From contig NZ_CAAAHX010000002.1 in NCBI RefSeq assembly GCF_900639865.1, positions 186,001 to 250,000 of the forward strand: a DNA stretch of 64,000 nucleotides. Direction: 5' to 3'. Within the stretch, counting starts at the first letter, position 1; each line of letters starts with the position of its first letter. Of this stretch, positions 1-8,168 are shown piece by piece. The DNA is from Legionella gresilensis. GTDB taxonomy: Bacteria > Pseudomonadota > Gammaproteobacteria > Legionellales > Legionellaceae. The notes under the pieces are model-generated. The model did not search any database. It was not told where the DNA came from and worked only from the letters and a program-made list of their open reading frames with translations. The position numbers were made by a program, and so were the translations under genes.

Positions 1-141
1 ATTATTGATACCGTCGTGCAATGTGTTGCGCCAGGTGATGCTGTCGTTGTGATGAGTAATCGGGGCTTTGATAATATTCACCAGCAGCTCATTAAAAATA
101 TTGCAAGCCGTTTTAGTATGGAAGAAAATTTTTCTGCTTAA
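1..141 (+). CDS. mpl: UDP-N-acetylmuramate:tripeptide ligase Mpl, 3' end only
   Basis: This is the last 46 codons of a gene that begins before the window. The visible tail contains GDAVVVMSNRGFDNIHQQL, which matches the conserved C-terminus of Mpl (GDxxLVMSNGGFGGIHQKL in the family). Mpl is the cytoplasmic Mur-ligase relative that joins recycled murein tripeptide to UDP-MurNAc. Only the end of the third Mur-ligase domain can be seen, so the call rests on a short stretch, but the SNxGFxxIHQ motif is distinctive. The reading frame is open to the window edge and ends with TAA. Confidence 0.75.
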   Translation: MIDTVVQCVAPGDAVVVMSNRGFDNIHQQLIKNIASRFSMEENFSA

Positions 142-280
142 ATAATAGCTTTGAATGGGTGTATTTGCTTTGCCTATATCTGGCTGTTTTTATATTTATA
201 CTGTTAGGCTTACGAGTGATGGTTACTAACTTGCGTGGTGCGGCTTTTTGTTTTTCGTGCCACAATTCTTTACCCAACAA

Positions 281-520
281 CTTTATCTGTAGGTGCTATA
301 AACCTTATCCTAGGTTTACGAACCCTTATCTATCAGTACAAGAACTTTCAGTCTATAGACGCTACTTTAACTTCAGGTACTACAAACCTATATACTTAAG
401 TACAGAGTCTCGAATCTGTAAGTAACACAAAACTAATCCACACGCGCTAGAAACTCAAATCTGCAGTTGCCGGAAACCAATCTCTAGTTGCTACGAACCC
501 ATATCCCTACGTGCCGCGAC
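281..520. repeat. Degenerate tandem array of about 22-bp units
   Basis: About eleven imperfect units of 17-26 bp follow one another here. The shared core looks like ATCTNTAGNTGCTACGAACC. Examples are ttatctgtaggtgctataa (from 283), ttatcctaggtttacgaac (305), aatctctagttgctacgaac (479) and atatccctacgtgccgcgac (501). The last unit runs straight into a REP-like hairpin at 512-532. An open frame of 88 codons crosses the array (159-425), but it has no ribosome binding site and follows the repeats, so I do not call it a gene. Confidence 0.55.
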
Positions 521-697
521 TTGTTTGCGGCATTCAGCAGGGGGGAAAGTTAAATTTAAAGATTTATTTGTTAATTAATAAAAAAAAAATATAAGGTTTA
601 TAATAAATATAAAAATATACTTGTACTGACATTGATTGTTTATAAATGAATATGTATCTGATTAAGTATCTCTGGATGCCGCGAACAAGTCGCGGCA
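512..697. repeat. Pair of inverted REP-like hairpins around an AT-rich core
   Basis: A hairpin at 512-532 (stem TGCCGCGA, loop CTTGT, stem TTGCGGCA) and one at 677-697 (stem TGCCGCGA, loop ACAAG, stem TCGCGGCA) are copies of the same element in opposite orientation, each with a conserved CTACGT or ACGTAG flank. They enclose about 140 bp of very AT-rich sequence. Two more members of the family lie at 54782-54848. The stretch from 698 to about 810 is purine-rich and looks like the other strand of the tandem array at 281-520. No gene is visible between 142 and 1076. Confidence 0.65.
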
Positions 698-929
698 CGT
701 AGGCTTAGATAAAAGTCGATGCGTAAGTTTAGGTAGGAGTGTAAGGGCAAGGGAAGTTATGTGTAGGGCATACGGCGCATAATTTAGAAGGGAGATTTAC
801 GACAGGGTGCAAGATATTTATAACCCTCTGATTAAGATATTAGATTTATGGCTATTTAGTGTCTCCTTGCAAATTATGTTATACATTGTTATAAATAAAT
901 TGACAGGTAGATCGAGTAACGATCTAGAA

Positions 930-987
930 ACTTTCTTGAATAAGTCTGATATTCCGCATTTGTAGCTGCAAAAAGGTTCAAGAAAGT
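930..987. repeat. 11-bp perfect inverted repeat
   Basis: ACTTTCTTGAA at 930-940 is repeated in inverse as TTCAAGAAAGT at 977-987, with a 36-base loop. It lies about 90 bp upstream of the gene at 1077 and just after a TTGACA (900-904 region) and the palindrome GATCGAGTAACGATC. It could be an operator, a leader structure or the remnant of a mobile repeat. Nothing in the sequence decides between these. Confidence 0.4.
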
Positions 988-1076
988 AAGAAATAAGTCC
1001 TGTCGAAGATTCAACCTTAGGCTACATGCTTGCATGTTCTCGTAATGTGAGTAATGAATTGCGGAGGAAATCTAAT

Positions 1077-1634
1077 ATGCTAACCTTTGCTCAGCTGCAG
1101 CAAAAAGCCGAGTTTTTACCTACAAAGCTATGCAACTCGTATACTAAGCTAGGTACATTAGGTGGTCTTTTTTGTTCTTGCCTTCCTCTTCTTCCTTCTC
1201 AACTATTTCAAGATGCCAACTTAATTCAAAATATTGCTAAAAGTCTAAATTACTATACTGCCTTAGAAAAAGAAAAATTATCGGTATTGCAAGGTGCTTA
1301 TTTGTATATTTGGGAGCGTTATCAAAATTCACTTCAAAAAGTGCTTAATAAACCGCTTATAGATACTCTAAAGGCTCATTTAGAGATTGATTCAATAGAA
1401 GAACTGGATAAATATATCTATGAGGAGAGCTATCAAGCGTTAGATGATTTTTGTGGTTGGGTATATCGCAATCGTTCTCATCCTGAGTTAGGTGAATTGT
1501 ATCGAGCTTTTCCTAATGATATGCAAGCAAACATTCAAATGCGCAATTATCAACCGCAAGAGGATGATACTTCATCATGGGGTTACACTATAACAAGCTT
1601 ATTGAAGAATATAGGGATTAATAGGTTATTTTAA
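1077..1634 (+). CDS. Hypothetical protein, 185 aa
   Basis: I do not recognise this protein. The chosen ATG at 1077 has a strong ribosome binding site (gcggaggaaa, 1061-1070). A longer frame opens at 1026 but lacks one. The product is predicted soluble and mostly helical, starting MLTFAQLQQKAEFLP, with one hydrophobic stretch around residues 30-45 (LGGLFCSCLPLLP). There is no clear signal peptide or catalytic motif. It ends 9 bp before the next gene, which has its own strong ribosome binding site, so the two are probably co-transcribed and may work together. In a Legionella-like genome a secreted effector is possible but not shown. Confidence 0.7.
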   Translation: MLTFAQLQQKAEFLPTKLCNSYTKLGTLGGLFCSCLPLLPSQLFQDANLIQNIAKSLNYYTALEKEKLSVLQGAYLYIWERYQNSLQKVLNKPLIDTLKAHLEIDSIEELDKYIYEESYQALDDFCGWVYRNRSHPELGELYRAFPNDMQANIQMRNYQPQEDDTSSWGYTITSLLKNIGINRLF

Positions 1635-1643
1635 GGAGATCAT

Positions 1644-2939
1644 ATGCCATATGACGCCCCAGATTTTACATTCTTAAAAGATAAAACTGATAATTTACAG
1701 CAATCGTTTGCTCAAATAACAAAGCGATATATTTCTCCTAATTATTTAGATTTAAGGGAAAAATTATTAAAGCTAGAGGAATTATATAAAAAGAAAATAA
1801 AAGAGAAGCAAAAAGGACGTTGGATTAAATGTGAACCAGATAAAACTAGACTTGAGCAAATCGGATGTATCACTCAATTAGCTAATAATATGCCAAATGA
1901 GCAAATAACTCGTAATAAAGCAGTAAGCTTTGAGAGAGCGCAATCTATTCTAATAGGCTCTTGCTTATATCGTTATGCACGTATTAATCATTCCTATGAC
2001 ATACTGTTAGGTTTTTTTGGTCAAGCAGATGACAATAGTGCATTAAATATGGCTCTTCAGGATGTATTAGGTTTATCTAATGAAAATAATATGGATCCCT
2101 TAACTTGGGCAAATTGTTGTAGTGATTATCGTGATTATCTATTAAAAGATGATAATTATACCAGTTACAGCTACATAAATAATGATAAAGATATCTTTTT
2201 TTCTAACTTAGAAAAGATGATTGTCAGGGAGAAAATCAAAGCACAACCTATCGATAAACAAATTCAATATATTTTATTTATTCAGTCTACACTTAAAATG
2301 CTTAATGATTACCCGCAAAAAATAACGCAAATTACTAGTAAATTAAAAACCTTCCTTACTAGCCAAAAGTCAAAAATTAATTATCCGGTTGATAAAACTA
2401 AGCTTTTAGATTATTTAAAAAGCCTTAAAGTGGGTAATAATTTATATAATCTATTTACTCAGTTTCTGCCTGAAAATTATTATATTACCTTATCAGAAGC
2501 CAAATTAGTGGCGGTTGACGATAGTGAGGCGAAAGAATTAGAAAGTGATATCTTGGAAAGAATTACCATTTATCGTCAATATGCGCTGCTAGCAGCATAT
2601 ATTTTGGTTTTGACCAAAATAAATGAAGTGCAAAAAATAAATGGGTCTTATTTATATAATGTTGACTATAGCGAAAGAGGGCTTATTGAGGATTTAAAAA
2701 AAGCATTGAAATTTGCTATTTCAGAACATGGCAATAATCAAATAGAGGATGATACCCGTAACCTAGCTCTAACTGCTTTGCAAGTCTTTATTGATTTAAA
2801 TGATCAAGTTGAAATTAATACAGAAGTTTGGGGCGGCTTTGAATTATTTAAAGGTGAGTTACATCGGCAATTAATTAATGTAAGGCATCGTTTAAGTGAG
2901 TCTATTGATGCTAATACCACTATAGCCTCCGTGATATGA
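1644..2939 (+). CDS. Hypothetical protein, 431 aa, helical
   Basis: This is an unrecognised gene with a good ribosome binding site (aaggagatcat directly before ATG). The product is charged, Lys/Glu/Asn-rich and predicted largely helical. Residues 30-65 (REKLLKLEELYKKKIKEKQK) could form a coiled coil. No signal peptide is seen. One mildly hydrophobic helix lies near residue 310 (YALLAAYILVL). It follows the 185-aa gene by 9 bp and is followed after 55 bp by an inverted pair of DnaA boxes. Lack of a known domain, size and genome context make a host-directed effector conceivable, but no functional motif supports it. Confidence 0.75.
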   Translation: MPYDAPDFTFLKDKTDNLQQSFAQITKRYISPNYLDLREKLLKLEELYKKKIKEKQKGRWIKCEPDKTRLEQIGCITQLANNMPNEQITRNKAVSFERAQSILIGSCLYRYARINHSYDILLGFFGQADDNSALNMALQDVLGLSNENNMDPLTWANCCSDYRDYLLKDDNYTSYSYINNDKDIFFSNLEKMIVREKIKAQPIDKQIQYILFIQSTLKMLNDYPQKITQITSKLKTFLTSQKSKINYPVDKTKLLDYLKSLKVGNNLYNLFTQFLPENYYITLSEAKLVAVDDSEAKELESDILERITIYRQYALLAAYILVLTKINEVQKINGSYLYNVDYSERGLIEDLKKALKFAISEHGNNQIEDDTRNLALTALQVFIDLNDQVEINTEVWGGFELFKGELHRQLINVRHRLSESIDANTTIASVI

Positions 2940-2994
2940 AAAGAGTTTATTATGTTGATTTTAAAAGCTAACTGCGCAAAACATTAATCTTTGG

Positions 2995-3019
2995 GTTATC
3001 CACAAAATCTGTGGATAAC
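2995..3019. promoter_or_regulatory. Two perfect DnaA boxes in inverted orientation
   Basis: GTTATCCACA (2995-3004) and TGTGGATAAC (3010-3019) form a perfect 10-bp inverted repeat with the 5-base loop AAATC. Each arm contains the DnaA-box consensus TTATCCACA. The site lies in the 266-bp gap between two same-strand genes. It could bind DnaA as a titration or regulatory site, or act as a hairpin terminator for the upstream gene, although no T-run follows. Confidence 0.6.
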
Positions 3020-3205
3020 GTTGTGTGGAATATGTTTAATGACTGAATATTAAATCCTTAAGCATTAAATGCTACTTCCGTTAATAATATCTTGTAAATC
3101 AAAGCCCTACTTCAGTAGACCTTTAATTTTGTTAAAAATTTAATCAATTTTCATTAAAAATTTACTCCAAGCGCTATACTATTAATAAAAAAGCAAGGAA
3201 TATCT

Positions 3206-3868
3206 ATGGATAAATATCAAGACCGACAAGCTGCCGGTAAAGTTCTTGCTAAGCACTTAAAGGAATATGCCAACAAAGCAAATACGATAGTGTTAGCACT
3301 TCCTAGAGGTGGCGTTCCAGTTGCGTATGAAATAGCAAGCGCTTTAAATTTACCGCTCGATGTTTTTTTAGTTAGAAAGCTAGGTGTACCTTGGCATAAA
3401 GAATTAGCAATGGGTGCTATTGCTTCGGGTGGCTGTAAATTTTTTAATCAAGAAGTGATAGAATCATTAATCATATCGCAAGATGATATTGATAAAGCTA
3501 TCCTTAAAGAAGAAAAAGAATTAAAACGTCGTGAAGTACTTTATCGGGACAACCGAGCATTTCCTAGTTTTTATAATAAAAACATCATCTTAGTCGATGA
3601 CGGTATTGCTACAGGTTCAACCATGCGAGCAGCAATTAAAGCATTAAAAAATAGAAAACCCGCTAGCATGTTAGTAGCTATACCTGTCGCAGCATTATCA
3701 ACATTCAAAGAAATGACAAGTTTAGTAGATCGGGTTATATGCCCCTTAAAACCTGTGCATTTTTATGCAGTGGGTCTTTGGTATGCCCATTTCCCGCAGA
3801 TTTCAGATACAGAAGTAACAGACTTACTTAGGAAGGCAAACGAAAATTACTTAGCAAATGCTTCATGA
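3206..3868 (+). CDS. Phosphoribosyltransferase-family protein
   Basis: This is a type I phosphoribosyltransferase fold protein of 220 aa (COG1926-like). The PRPP-binding loop is clear at residues 131-139 (DDGIATGST), preceded by the hydrophobic strand IILV. A PRGG motif sits at residues 33-36, as in this subfamily. The natural substrate of the subfamily is not established. It starts a tight run with an alpha/beta hydrolase (8 bp downstream) and an erythromycin-esterase-like protein. This combination is a recurrent bacterial gene cluster and sometimes a fusion. The AAGCAAGGAATATCT ahead of ATG provides the ribosome binding site. Confidence 0.88.
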   Translation: MDKYQDRQAAGKVLAKHLKEYANKANTIVLALPRGGVPVAYEIASALNLPLDVFLVRKLGVPWHKELAMGAIASGGCKFFNQEVIESLIISQDDIDKAILKEEKELKRREVLYRDNRAFPSFYNKNIILVDDGIATGSTMRAAIKALKNRKPASMLVAIPVAALSTFKEMTSLVDRVICPLKPVHFYAVGLWYAHFPQISDTEVTDLLRKANENYLANAS

Positions 3869-3876
3869 GGTAACTT

Positions 3877-4536
3877 ATGGGTTTTCATTCTTTAGACAAA
3901 GCAAAGCAAATTACGATATTGACTGCTAATACTACTTTATCCGGCTTTTTATTTGTTCCTAAAGAGGCTATAGGGCTTGTTTTATTTGTTCATGGTAGTG
4001 GAAGTAGTGCACGTAGCAGTCGTAATCAATTTGTTGCAAGTTTTTTAAATGAGGCTAACTTAGCTACTCTTTTATTTGATTTATTAACGCCACAGGAGGA
4101 AAAGGTTGATAATATTACTCGGGAATTACGTTTTAATATTTCTTTCTTAGTAAAACGTTTAATAGAAGTGACACATTGGAGTATAAAACAGTTCCCTAGC
4201 TTAAATTTAGGTTATTTTGGCGCAAGTACAGGTGCTGCTGCCGCACTTGTTGCCGCAGCAAAAGAGCAAAAAATTATTAAGGCTGTCGTTTCTCGTGGTG
4301 GACGGCCAGATTTAGCGGGCGATTTTTTATCAGAAGTAAAAGCACCAACGTTACTTATTATAGGCGGAAGAGATAAAGTAGTTATTGATTTAAATCAATT
4401 AGCTTTGGAACATTTAACGTGTACTAAGCAATTAGAAATTGTGCCTGGTGCAACTCATTTGTTTGAAGAAAAGGGCGCTTTACCACAAGTTGCTGAGCTC
4501 GCAAAAAACTGGTTCACTACACATCTTTCTATTTAA
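3877..4536 (+). CDS. Dienelactone-hydrolase-like alpha/beta hydrolase
   Basis: This 219-aa single-domain alpha/beta hydrolase has a complete probable catalytic triad. The nucleophile is Ser117 in GASTG (115-119), the acid is Asp166 in GGRD and the base is His194 in GATH. The oxyanion-side motif HGSGSS is at residues 39-44. There is no signal peptide, so it is cytoplasmic. The family hydrolyses esters or lactones; the real substrate is unknown. It sits 8 bp after the phosphoribosyltransferase gene with the ribosome binding site TGAGGTAACTT, and 20 bp before the erythromycin-esterase-family gene, consistent with one transcript. Confidence 0.85.
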   Translation: MGFHSLDKAKQITILTANTTLSGFLFVPKEAIGLVLFVHGSGSSARSSRNQFVASFLNEANLATLLFDLLTPQEEKVDNITRELRFNISFLVKRLIEVTHWSIKQFPSLNLGYFGASTGAAAALVAAAKEQKIIKAVVSRGGRPDLAGDFLSEVKAPTLLIIGGRDKVVIDLNQLALEHLTCTKQLEIVPGATHLFEEKGALPQVAELAKNWFTTHLSI

Positions 4537-4556
4537 GCAGCCTTATCGGAGGAGAC

Positions 4557-5858
4557 ATGGATGCCTACCATAAAGTCATTCAAGTATTAAATGAAGCAAT
4601 AAAACCTTTGTCTGGCCATAAGCAGGATTATTCTGAATTGATTGCAAGAATAGGCGATAGACGTTTTGTTTTGCTAGGGGAAGCAACGCATGGCACTGAA
4701 GAATTCTACCAAGCTCGTATAGACATTACTAAACGTTTAATTGAAGAAAAAGGATTCATGGCAGTTGCCATTGAAGGTGATTGGCCTGATGCCTACGGCA
4801 TCCATCGTTATATTCAAGGTAAAGGAAATATTAATGACAATGAGAAGTCATTAAGCCAATTTCAGCGTTTTCCTACGTGGATGTGGCGAAATACCACTAT
4901 GTCACCTTTTGTCAAATGGTTGCGAATGTATAACGATAAATTAGCAGCAAATCAGAAAATTGGATTTTATGGACTTGATTTGTATAGTCTAAATGCCTCA
5001 ATTACAGCTGTAATTAATTATCTAATGAAAGTTGACCCTAAAGCTGCCAAGCAAGCTATTGAACGTTATGGTTGCTTTGATTATCAACGTTTAGATGCTC
5101 AATCTTATGGCTATTTAGCTAACTTAGGTATTAAAAAGAGATGTATAAAAGAAGCCTTAGCTGTTTTAGTTGATTTACAGCAAAATGCGTTTGACTATTT
5201 ACGTCAAGACGGGATTCAGCTTGAAGATGATTATTTTTTTGCAACTCAAAATGCTCGTATTGTAAAAGACGCTGAACATTATTATCGCTCTATGTTTGAA
5301 GGTTACGCTTCTTCATGGAATATCCGCGATCAGCATATGGCAGAAACAGTAAACGTTTTAGCTGATCATTTAGAGCGACGATTGCAAAAACCAGCAAAAA
5401 TAGTTATATGGGCGCATAATTCTCACGTAGGTGATGCACGTGCTACAGAACGCAATGATCAGGATGAAATTAATATAGGACAATTAATAAGAGAACAACA
5501 TGATTTAAGTACTTATTTATTAGGCTTTTCTACTTACGAAGGATCTGTTAGGGCAGCTTCAGATTGGGATGAGCCTTCAGAATGTAAGCAAATAGTACCC
5601 GGACTTAAAAGCAGCTATGAAGAATTATTTCATCAGTTAACTTACAAAAATTTTATTTTATATCTACCTGGGGATGAACAATTAAAGCACTTCTTGAAAA
5701 TTCCCCGCTTACAACGAGCTATTGGGGTAATTTATAGGCCAGAAACAGAACGTTTTAGCCATTACTTTTTTACCCATTTGACTAATCAATTTGATTGCTT
5801 AATTCACTTTGATAAAACGAATGCTCTACAGGAGCTTGCAGTAGAGCAAGTAAGCTAA
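4557..5858 (+). CDS. Erythromycin esterase-family protein
   Basis: This 433-aa member of the EreA/EreB superfamily carries the hallmark GEATHGTEEF at residues 41-50 (Glu42, His45), Glu73 in AIEGDW and His287/His290 in WAHNSHVGDA. These match the metal or water-activating residues of the family. True Ere enzymes open the macrolide lactone. Chromosomal homologues next to phosphoribosyltransferase and hydrolase genes usually have no proven link to resistance, so I do not call this a resistance gene. The start has a good Shine-Dalgarno sequence (cggaggag). It is the last gene of the trio beginning at 3206. Confidence 0.88.
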   Translation: MDAYHKVIQVLNEAIKPLSGHKQDYSELIARIGDRRFVLLGEATHGTEEFYQARIDITKRLIEEKGFMAVAIEGDWPDAYGIHRYIQGKGNINDNEKSLSQFQRFPTWMWRNTTMSPFVKWLRMYNDKLAANQKIGFYGLDLYSLNASITAVINYLMKVDPKAAKQAIERYGCFDYQRLDAQSYGYLANLGIKKRCIKEALAVLVDLQQNAFDYLRQDGIQLEDDYFFATQNARIVKDAEHYYRSMFEGYASSWNIRDQHMAETVNVLADHLERRLQKPAKIVIWAHNSHVGDARATERNDQDEINIGQLIREQHDLSTYLLGFSTYEGSVRAASDWDEPSECKQIVPGLKSSYEELFHQLTYKNFILYLPGDEQLKHFLKIPRLQRAIGVIYRPETERFSHYFFTHLTNQFDCLIHFDKTNALQELAVEQVS

Positions 5859-6005
5859 TCTAGCTGTAACTTATAAGGTAACAGACTATAATTTAATTAT
5901 ATTTTTTTAGCAAAAATCATTGGCAATATGCTATTCGATTTATTTATTGGTGGCGCTAAGCTTACTTCCATTGCAAGGTTTTTAGGCTATAGAGGTGGGT
6001 AAATA

Positions 6006-7274
6006 ATGGATAGAGACTTAGGTTATTGGGAAACAATTAAAGTTCTCATGCATGATTTATTTGCTGGTAATGATTTAGTTGTGGTGGCTTTAAGATTACA
6101 AGGAAACATCGAAGTTGATTTATTAAAGAAAGCCTTAAATTTAGGTTTTCAGCGCCACCCTTTATTACGCGCTACCATTAGACCTAAGGCTGATGGATAT
6201 TGTTTTAAAGTTGGAATAGATTTCATGCAAGTGCCGATTCTTATTTTACAGCAAACACACCCAGACCAGCCGCTTGAAATCCTTGAAAAAGAGATAAAAA
6301 CGCCTTTTCTAGTCGATCAATATCTATGGCGTGTTACTTTATTAAAAGCAAAAGAAAGCTGTCATTTAATGCTATCTTTTCACCATGCTATATGTGATGG
6401 CACGGCTATTTTTACTTTTATCCATGAACTATTATCTTATTATGACATGCTAGAGCATAAGTTAGAGCCTAAATTTAAAGTATTAGAGTTACTAAAGCCA
6501 CAGGAAAATTTTCTTCTAGAAAAAATTAATTGGAGTAACTACTTAAAGCAAGTGATAAAATACCAAGCTATAAAGAGAAAAGGTTGGCAATTTGATACCC
6601 CTGCTCCACTGCAGCAGCGGGTACCTAAATTAATTATTAAAAAAATTTCCATAGAATTAATAAATAACTTAGAAAAACTGTGTAAAAAAAATAAGGTTTC
6701 GTTAAATTCTCTGTTTAATGCCCTTACATTAATAACCAAGTATAACTTAGATGGGTATCCTTATAATGGAACTTTATGTACTTGGGTTAATACTCGCGAT
6801 ATTTGTTATCCAGCTATAGAGCCACACAATTTTGGTTATTTCGTCAATTATATCGCCACTAAACATCATATTACTAAAAATACTAATATTTGGGATTTAG
6901 CTAGGGATTATCATTCACAGCTTAAAAGTCGCTTACCAGAATTAGGGGGCTTTCCGGGAAAATTTAATTTAAATCAAGCAAAAAAAAATTATAATATGAA
7001 ATTTTTAGAGAAAACAGATCATTTTCTATACGATTTCACTTTATCTTATTTATCTAAAATACCATTAGCAACCCATTATGGTTCGTTAACGTTGGCGGAT
7101 TTAAGTATAGGTGTAAATATCGTCTCAGGGTTCGCCGCTATGGTGCTAGAAATTTTTAATTTTCAAACAGAAGTAGCCTTTGCTTGTTGTTATGTAGAGC
7201 CACTAATTAATCGAGCATGGGTTGCAGAATATATGTCTAAATTTCAGGATATACTCATCAGCCTAGAATTTTGA
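6006..7274 (+). CDS. Stand-alone condensation-domain-type acyltransferase
   Basis: This 422-aa protein has the active-site motif HHxxxDG (HHAICDG, residues 126-132) of the CoA-dependent acyltransferase superfamily. That superfamily includes NRPS condensation domains, PapA-type acyltransferases and alcohol acetyltransferases. The N-terminal pattern LGFQRHPLLRATIRP (residues 46-60) is typical of it. A late NFGYFVNY-like segment may correspond to the second half-domain. No adenylation or carrier domain is nearby, so it probably acylates a free alcohol or amine, perhaps a lipid. Substrate unknown. The ribosome binding site is AGGTGGG. It is followed by a small membrane protein. Confidence 0.8.
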   Translation: MDRDLGYWETIKVLMHDLFAGNDLVVVALRLQGNIEVDLLKKALNLGFQRHPLLRATIRPKADGYCFKVGIDFMQVPILILQQTHPDQPLEILEKEIKTPFLVDQYLWRVTLLKAKESCHLMLSFHHAICDGTAIFTFIHELLSYYDMLEHKLEPKFKVLELLKPQENFLLEKINWSNYLKQVIKYQAIKRKGWQFDTPAPLQQRVPKLIIKKISIELINNLEKLCKKNKVSLNSLFNALTLITKYNLDGYPYNGTLCTWVNTRDICYPAIEPHNFGYFVNYIATKHHITKNTNIWDLARDYHSQLKSRLPELGGFPGKFNLNQAKKNYNMKFLEKTDHFLYDFTLSYLSKIPLATHYGSLTLADLSIGVNIVSGFAAMVLEIFNFQTEVAFACCYVEPLINRAWVAEYMSKFQDILISLEF

Positions 7275-7402
7275 GCAAATGGATTTAAAATTTCCAAATT
7301 AGAATGTTTTTTTATAAATGACGTAAAAAAACAAGATTTTTAATATTGCCTTAATGATAATTTTTTATAATATCCTTAATTGATAAAATAATTGGAAATA
7401 AA

Positions 7403-7804
7403 ATGTCCGGTTCGGTCGGAAAAAAAATTAATAATTTATCTAATATTGATAAGCTTAATTTAAATTCATCAGTAACATCTCAATTAGATATTAGCAATAA
7501 TAAAGAGCGTCATTTAAGTATACGTTTATTATGTAAAGCAGAGATTTCGCTGGCCATAGGCGCTTTTTGTGGCATGCTTGCTGTTATTTCTCTTGTATTC
7601 TTACCTATGTCTACTTTAGTATCACCTGTTATTATTACATCTACGTTTGTAGCTGCTGTATCAGCCATTACAGCACTAGTTCTGTTAGTGATTTCATCTT
7701 CTATAGTCGGTATAAAGAACAACAATATAATGGTAGAACAGGAACCGGTATCAATATATCAAAGCATTGCTGAAGCTAATTATATGGAAGAAGAAGTGGC
7801 TTAA
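7403..7804 (+). CDS. Small membrane protein, 133 aa, hypothetical
   Basis: This is an unrecognised protein with a polar N-terminus of about 45 residues and then two adjacent hydrophobic segments (about residues 48-70 and 74-100) separated by a short SPV turn. This gives a membrane hairpin with both ends on the same side. The C-terminal 30 residues are acidic. GGAAATAAA before the ATG is an acceptable ribosome binding site. Two overlapping frames in the same region are shadows. The topology resembles short membrane-hairpin proteins seen in intracellular bacteria, but nothing more specific can be said. Confidence 0.65.
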   Translation: MSGSVGKKINNLSNIDKLNLNSSVTSQLDISNNKERHLSIRLLCKAEISLAIGAFCGMLAVISLVFLPMSTLVSPVIITSTFVAAVSAITALVLLVISSSIVGIKNNNIMVEQEPVSIYQSIAEANYMEEEVA

Positions 7805-8168
7805 TTAAGGATATATACTTCGCTCTCAAACTAATCCTTTTTTTGTTTATTTTTAAGGTATTAACCTAGACTAAGGTAAATTAAAAACAGGAATAACAGA
7901 GTTCAGCAAATTAAAAATAAAGTAGAAAACCAATTTTGTGTTTTACCTTAAGAGAGGCTAATTAAGACAATAATTATTGTCAAGTGCTCAAGGACTTCTC
8001 GTATTATTAATTGGTTCCCTAGATTTAATCCTTAAGCAATTAATATTTAAGCCGAAATAATAAATAACACCTCTTTAATAAACATCATAATTAAGTAATA
8101 CTCTACTATAGTTAGAGTTAATTATTTTTTTAAATATTGCTGTCTTAGGGAATGTATACCAATTAAAT
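7805..8168. other. 364-bp gap without a gene
   Basis: This AT-rich stretch precedes kup. I see no open frame with a ribosome binding site, no RNA gene and no strong hairpin. It presumably holds the kup promoter, but no confident -35/-10 pair stands out. Confidence 0.5.

Noticed and set aside
159-425. 88-codon open frame with a hydrophobic start
   Set aside because: It has no ribosome binding site, and most of it runs through the degenerate tandem array, so its sequence is explained by the repeat.
281-520. CRISPR array
   Set aside because: The units are short and degenerate throughout with no distinction between repeat and spacer, and no cas gene is near.
3005-3200. Replication origin
   Set aside because: Only one pair of DnaA boxes is present, without dnaA, dnaN or an array of boxes next to an AT-rich unwinding element.
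4557-5858. Macrolide resistance gene
   Set aside because: The erythromycin-esterase family motifs are there, but the gene sits in a chromosomal trio common in non-resistant bacteria and no mobile element is attached.
7805-8168. Riboswitch or regulatory RNA upstream of kup
   Set aside because: No stable conserved hairpin or known ligand-binding motif can be seen.
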